Assembly (NCBI GenBank): GCA_041656175.1
Contig: JBBAEA010000013.1
Span: 1 to 36,909, forward strand
Length of the DNA: 36,909 nt
Reading direction: 5' to 3'
Origin: JBBAEA01 sp041656175
GTDB lineage: Bacteria > Myxococcota_A > Bradymonadia > UBA4248
Shown: positions 33,575 to 36,909 of the stretch, in pieces
Layout of the letters: each line of letters begins with the position of its first letter
How positions within the stretch are numbered: the stretch's first letter is position 1
The notes under the pieces: generated by a model
The model's input: the letters and a program-made list of their open reading frames with translations, nothing else
What the model was told of the DNA's origin: nothing
Databases searched by the model: none
Program-made: the position numbers and the translations under genes

Positions 33575-34885
33575 TTAGCTGGTCGCCAGTCTTCGGCGTA
33601 GCAGCAAGAGCAGGACTAGCCCGGGAACACCAAAGAATGCAGTGAGTGCGAAGAAGAACGCCCAGCCGAATTGCTCGGCTAGAACGCCAGAGGTCGATGA
33701 TAGCAAGCTGCGCCCAACAGAGGATAGGGAAGAGAGTAAGGCGTATTGCGTCGCCGTAAACTGTACGCTGCAAAGGCTAGAGAGGTATGCCACAAAAGCA
33801 GCAGTACCCATGCCACCCGCAACGTTTTCGACAGCGATAACCCAAGTGAGCGAAAAAACACTGTGTGGAGTCACGGCGAGGTAAATAAAAGCAAAATTAG
33901 ATAATACCTGTAAAACGCCGCATAATATGAGGCTTTTCATCATGCCCATGCGTTTAACGAGAACACCGCCGATCAGCGCCCCGCCCAAAGTTGCGATTAG
34001 GCCAAAGACCTTACTAACGCTCGCGATCTCGATCTTGCTGTAGTCCATCTTGAGGTAAAAGGGCATGGTCATAGCGCCAGCCATCGCGTCGCCTAGCTTA
34101 AAGAGTGCGATAAATAACAAGATCAGGATGGCGCCGTCGCGGCGAAAGAAATCTACAAAGGGCAAAATAACGGCGCGCTTTATCCAGCAGAGTGCTCCAG
34201 AGTTTTCGTTTTTGCACATAACTTCGTCGTCTTTTGCGCGCGCTTTTTCGGCTTTGGAGGACAGCTTAGTTATGCTGAGCACCGTCAAAATGCCAGGTAG
34301 CATAAAAAACGCGAACCCTCCATACACCGCGGACCACGAGTAATAACTTGCCGCAAACATAGCGCCTGCCCCCGCTAAGAGCATACCGATGCGGTAGCCC
34401 AAAACGGCAGCTCCCGCGCCCGCGCCCTGATCTTCATCCTCTAGCAACTCCACGCGCAAGGCGTCGATAATGATATCTTGAAGTGAAGAGAAAAACGCCG
34501 TTAACAGCGCAAATGCTGCAATAAGAGGGGTTTGCAGCTGTGGGTCTAACAGGGCAAGCGCTACGAAGCAGAGCGCAAGGCAAATTTGTGAGAGGATGGC
34601 CCAAGATTTTCGATGCGCAAGGTGAGAGCGTATAAAGGGTAGGCGGAGTTGATCGACGAAGGGCGCCCATAAAAATTTAATGGAGTAGGGAATCCCCACT
34701 AAGGCAAAGAGCCCAATAGTCGAGAGGTCAAGCCCAGATTCCGTTAGGCGCGCGCTTAGCGTTGAGCCCAGCAGCAAAAGCGGGAGGCCGCTAGAGAATC
34801 CTAGGAGCAAAACCTTGAGTATGGAAGGCTGCGTATAAACGAGTAGCGCATCCCAGAGTTTTGGTTTTTTGGTATCAGAGCGCAT
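33575..34885 (-). CDS. ampG: AmpG-family MFS permease
   Basis: Imports anhydromuropeptides for peptidoglycan recycling in characterised members. The 436-residue product has 12 or more spans and the AmpG sequence pattern LLLGFSSGLPLLLLGSTL, GLFALVGIPYSIKFLWAPFVDQL, ALLTAFFSSLQDIIIDALR and GYRIGMLLAGAGA. The normal AmpG length is 430-490. ATG 34885 gives MRSDTKKPKLWDALLVYTQ. No ampD, nagZ or beta-lactamase neighbour is present. Substrate is inferred. Confidence 0.85.
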   Translation of the reverse strand: MRSDTKKPKLWDALLVYTQPSILKVLLLGFSSGLPLLLLGSTLSARLTESGLDLSTIGLFALVGIPYSIKFLWAPFVDQLRLPFIRSHLAHRKSWAILSQICLALCFVALALLDPQLQTPLIAAFALLTAFFSSLQDIIIDALRVELLEDEDQGAGAGAAVLGYRIGMLLAGAGAMFAASYYSWSAVYGGFAFFMLPGILTVLSITKLSSKAEKARAKDDEVMCKNENSGALCWIKRAVILPFVDFFRRDGAILILLFIALFKLGDAMAGAMTMPFYLKMDYSKIEIASVSKVFGLIATLGGALIGGVLVKRMGMMKSLILCGVLQVLSNFAFIYLAVTPHSVFSLTWVIAVENVAGGMGTAAFVAYLSSLCSVQFTATQYALLSSLSSVGRSLLSSTSGVLAEQFGWAFFFALTAFFGVPGLVLLLLLRRRLATS

Positions 34886-35231
34886 AGATCTATTTCGTCA
34901 CGGCCAAGCTCAACAGTGCTTGTGGTATTTGCTGCCCCCATGGCTTGCGAGCAGCGCCATACAGCTTAACAGCTCACGAGTTTTGGGCAAAATAACGATC
35001 CTCGCTATGGGAAGCTCCTATGAATGGGAGCTAGCGCCCCAAAGCCTGTCCGAGGGCTATCGTTCTTGAAAGGCGCTTTTTGGTGTAACTCATTGATTCT
35101 ATTGACTATTTCTTGAGTGCTCGCCTGACTTTTAATATTTTACACCGACTTCGCTTTGATCGTCTTAACATAGATCAGAGCATTCTTTGGGGCGGTCGCT
35201 AAAAAATTCAGTGAATCGTTCTAGGCTATCA
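34886..35231. other. Intergenic region with decayed repeat
   Basis: No gene is supported. A decayed version of the second repeat family is visible at 35091-35181, and GGGAGCTAGCGCCCC near 35027 recalls its other part. A 66-codon frame starting in this region has no ribosome site. Confidence 0.5.
35091..35181. repeat. Second repeat family, decayed copy C3
   Basis: Aligns by eye to copies C1 and C2: ATTGATTCTATTGACT..ATTT.TTGA.., then GCCTGACTTT, and later AGATCAGAGC, with the hairpins lost. Several mismatches show that it is older than the other two copies. Confidence 0.55.
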
Positions 35232-36161
35232 TTAGAATTGAGCACCAATGCCGATTTGGCCATAAAAGTAGCCTTTAAATCCGCCTTCAGCTCTTAGGGT
35301 AAGGGTTTCCCAAACAGTGAATTTAAAGCCGATAGTTGCCATGACAAAGCCAATCACGGGTGGTAAGCCGAGAATAGGGGCGGTGCCTGGCTCATGGGGA
35401 CAGGATTGTAGGTTTCCGCCATTTTGCTTAATTTCATCGGCGCAGCTAGTGCGAATATTGTAGGCATTTGCTTCGCCGAGTAAAACACCACCCCATAAGC
35501 CACCACCGTAGTAGAAGCTAATTTCGGGGATGATGTCTACGTAGCCATAGACAGCCACCTCTAGGGCTAAAACGGAGAGATCCTGTTTGATGTAGTCGGC
35601 AAGTTGGTATTCGTCTTTATTTTTGTTGGTGAGCCAATACGCAGGCTTGGTTTGAAGATCGGACCAATTCAGGCCAATGCGAAGTTCAAGAAGATCGACG
35701 AAACGCAAAAAGTAATCTAACCCCACCCCAAGATTAGCTCGACCATCCCACATGTTTCCATGCTTGCTAAACCACGCACCAATGATAAAGGAGGGGACAT
35801 CGACAAAACTCATGGAAAGCTGCAAATTATGCAAAAGTTTGCGCTTATTCTCGCTGTCTTCACTTGGACTGCTAGAGCTTTCAGCATTAACGTCGTCGTT
35901 ACCGCCTTGCCCGTCATGACGCGTATTGCCGTGTTCTAAGTCATCCGCTTCTGCTGCTTCGTAGTCATCAGCGTAGTCAGACTCTTCGTCGCCGCCCAAG
36001 TTAATGCGGGTTTTACGCTCTGCTGCTGCGTCTGTTGTAGGCGGTTCATCGTTAGACGAAATCACGGCAGTAGTTGTTTCGCTCTCCTGAGCAAGTACAG
36101 CTGCGGGCAACGTTATAGCGAATGACAAGACTAAAATTAGAAGAAAATTAAATCGTTTCAT
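35232..36161 (-). CDS. Predicted outer-membrane beta-barrel protein with acidic N-terminal linker
   Basis: A 309-residue protein with a signal peptide (MKRFNFLLILVLSFAITLPAAVLA, before QES), an acidic Ser/Asp/Glu-rich linker of about 90 residues (DYADDYEAAEADDLEHGN...), and a C-terminal barrel domain (GVGLDYFLRFVDLLELRIGL, LSVLALEVAVYGYVDIIPEISFYYGGGLWGG, GFVMATIGFKFTVWETLTLRAEGGFKGYFYG, ending GIGAQF with a terminal Phe). Family not recognised. I start at ATG 36161, preceded by GGAAG; the open frame continues upstream to 36227 but lacks a signal peptide there. Monocistronic between repeat-bearing gaps. Confidence 0.75.
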   Translation of the reverse strand: MKRFNFLLILVLSFAITLPAAVLAQESETTTAVISSNDEPPTTDAAAERKTRINLGGDEESDYADDYEAAEADDLEHGNTRHDGQGGNDDVNAESSSSPSEDSENKRKLLHNLQLSMSFVDVPSFIIGAWFSKHGNMWDGRANLGVGLDYFLRFVDLLELRIGLNWSDLQTKPAYWLTNKNKDEYQLADYIKQDLSVLALEVAVYGYVDIIPEISFYYGGGLWGGVLLGEANAYNIRTSCADEIKQNGGNLQSCPHEPGTAPILGLPPVIGFVMATIGFKFTVWETLTLRAEGGFKGYFYGQIGIGAQF

Positions 36162-36254
36162 CGCTTTTACTTCCCAAAAAGTAGTGACCCCCCACATAGG
36201 CACAGCATAATGCGAAACGAGCTCCATGGCAAGCTGCGCTCTTGAATTTAGCGA

Positions 36255-36545
36255 GGAAGCTCTGAGTTATTTGTGGGGCTCTGCCCCACGCCCCGCTAAG
36301 GGCTAGCGTCCTTAGAACCCGTTTTGTGTGTAGAGTACTGATTTTATTGACTTTATTTTGAAAACCTGCCTGACTTTCGTTTTTTAATCAAGGGGCAGGT
36401 TTGTATTGATCAAGGGCAGGTTTGAAACCTGCCCCTACCGTTTTTGCACTGATCAGAGCAGCATTGAAAGCTGCCCTTACTGTTTTTGCACTGATCAGAG
36501 CAGCTTTGAAAGCTGCCCCTACTGTTTTTGCACTGTTCAGAGTCT
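36255..36545. repeat. Second repeat family, copy C2 with tandem extension
   Basis: Nearly identical at its left part to C1 (GGAAGCTCTGAG, TGGGGC-TCT-GCCCCA, TAAGGG-CTAGCG-TCCTTA, TTGATTTTATTGACTTTATT). The right part is extended by three tandem 42-bp units. It lies upstream of the outer-membrane gene. Confidence 0.85.
36415..36540. repeat. Three tandem 42-bp units
   Basis: Units 36415-36456, 36457-36498 and 36499-36540 are each exactly 42 bases, ending GCACTG(A/T)TCAG. Each opens with a short palindrome: GGCAGGTTTGAAACCTGCC in the first, AGCAGC...GCTGC in the second and third. The palindrome differs between units 1 and 3 but remains self-complementary. Confidence 0.9.
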
Positions 36546-36608
36546 CCCTATGCATTTTGGCTTGGCTTTAGGCGTGCAGAGCTAAAGAAGTGCAAAGTCG
36601 CAGATAAG

Positions 36609-36909
36609 CTAAAAGTTACGTAGCAGTACCACCCTGTCATCTAGTGCAATTTCACGTCTTGCATCGGTAACGATGGCCGTACAAAATGCATCTTCAACAC
36701 CGATAACTGTGATTTCGCCAATTTTTCGCAACGGCAGGTCCGTGCTTGTGTAATCGCGATCTTTGTAGACTCCTTGCAGTGCAGCACGTTTTGGGAATTC
36801 AGGCGCCCTTGTTTCTCTTCCCAAAGGCCATCTTCGCTCATCTGGGCGAACGAGCTTGCCGTCGCGCGGGTCTTCTTTTTCGCTTCTGGATTGGTGTTTG
36901 GGATCATCT
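36609..36909 (-). CDS. C-terminal fragment of a LysM-type or GD-rich cell-envelope protein (partial)
   Basis: The reading frame ending at 36609 stays open to the right edge of the window, so the gene's N-terminus lies outside. The visible part of about 99 codons includes GKLVRPDERRWPLGRETRAP, RAALQGVYKDRDYTSTDLPL and GEITVIGVEDAFCTAIVTDARREIALDDRVVLLRNF. The last segment has the pattern of C-terminal domains in LysM or FlgT-like envelope proteins, where a short V/I-rich stretch is followed by REI..GD. This resemblance is from memory and weak. No start codon should be assigned inside the window. Confidence 0.55.
   Translation of the reverse strand, partial: DDPKHQSRSEKEDPRDGKLVRPDERRWPLGRETRAPEFPKRAALQGVYKDRDYTSTDLPLRKIGEITVIGVEDAFCTAIVTDARREIALDDRVVLLRNF

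Noticed and set aside
36415..36540. CRISPR array
   Set aside because: Units are contiguous 42-bp tandem repeats without unique spacers, only three copies, and no cas gene.
36641..36907. An 88-codon frame overlapping the right-edge gene
   Set aside because: The competing frame 36609-36909 has the more protein-like sequence and reads open to the window edge; the 88-codon frame ends with low-complexity, non-homologous text.
1..36909. tRNA or rRNA genes
   Set aside because: No cloverleaf-compatible segment or rRNA signature was recognised by eye in the intergenic regions; a tRNAscan-SE run would settle it.
1..36909. Transposase or integrase genes to mobilise the repeats
   Set aside because: No DDE, HUH/Y1 or tyrosine-recombinase motif was recognised, so any mobilising enzyme must lie elsewhere.

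Overview
The window looks like a chromosomal segment of a Gram-negative, deltaproteobacterium-like organism, and my best guess is Myxococcota or a neighbouring lineage. The reasons are a type II secretion cluster, several signal-peptide beta-barrel outer-membrane proteins, a Hanks-type kinase with an N-terminal zinc ribbon, a membrane protein of the 'TGKLSDFAGLL' type, and a large protein with a C-terminal 'VYVKDGKTALKATPIK' module. I associate the last two with myxobacterial proteomes from memory; this is inference, not a search result. No phage, insertion sequence, CRISPR array, tRNA or rRNA was seen.

Layout. 51-1607 (-) is comM/yifB. 2037-9931 (+) is a tight type II secretion run: two consecutive GspC/PDZ-type inner-membrane proteins, then gspD, gspE, gspF and gspG, closed by a terminator. 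9995-13052 (-) is the translation operon rpsP-khpA-rimM-trmD followed by an RluD-type pseudouridine synthase, with an intrinsic terminator between khpA and rimM and a good sigma70 promoter before rpsP. 13898-17537 (-) holds a myxobacterial-type membrane protein, a SurA/PpiC-like lipoprotein and a phosphomannomutase/phosphoglucomutase. 17927-21360 (-) pairs tlyA with an 885-residue transmembrane, coiled-coil protein. 21785-24376 (-) has a ROK sugar kinase and a beta-barrel protein. 25154-29180 (-) has murJ, translationally coupled behind a Ser/Thr kinase, and queA. 29710-33374 has secreted small proteins, an unrecognised membrane-anchored protein and coaX. 33575-36909 (-) has an AmpG-type permease, an outer-membrane protein and the C-terminus of a gene running off the window.

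How the genes work together. Several neighbourhoods concern the cell envelope: secretion (gsp), outer-membrane proteins and a chaperone-like lipoprotein, lipid II flipping (murJ) with a linked kinase, and muropeptide uptake (ampG). Another group acts on the ribosome and RNA: S16, KhpA, RimM, TrmD, the pseudouridine synthase, TlyA and QueA.

The most unusual content is intergenic. Eight GC-rich modular hairpin elements lie between genes in both orientations. All share a G-tract/C-tract hairpin end. Four of them (1868-2016, 13637-13782, 17743-17914, 29259-29407) carry a long palindrome whose stem sequences differ from copy to copy but stay complementary, while two internal loops and the apical loop are conserved. 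That is compensatory variation, as expected of a structure under selection. A second repeat family (33364-33570, 36255-36545, with a decayed copy near 35091-35181) contains exact 42-bp tandem units and supplies the coaX stop codon.
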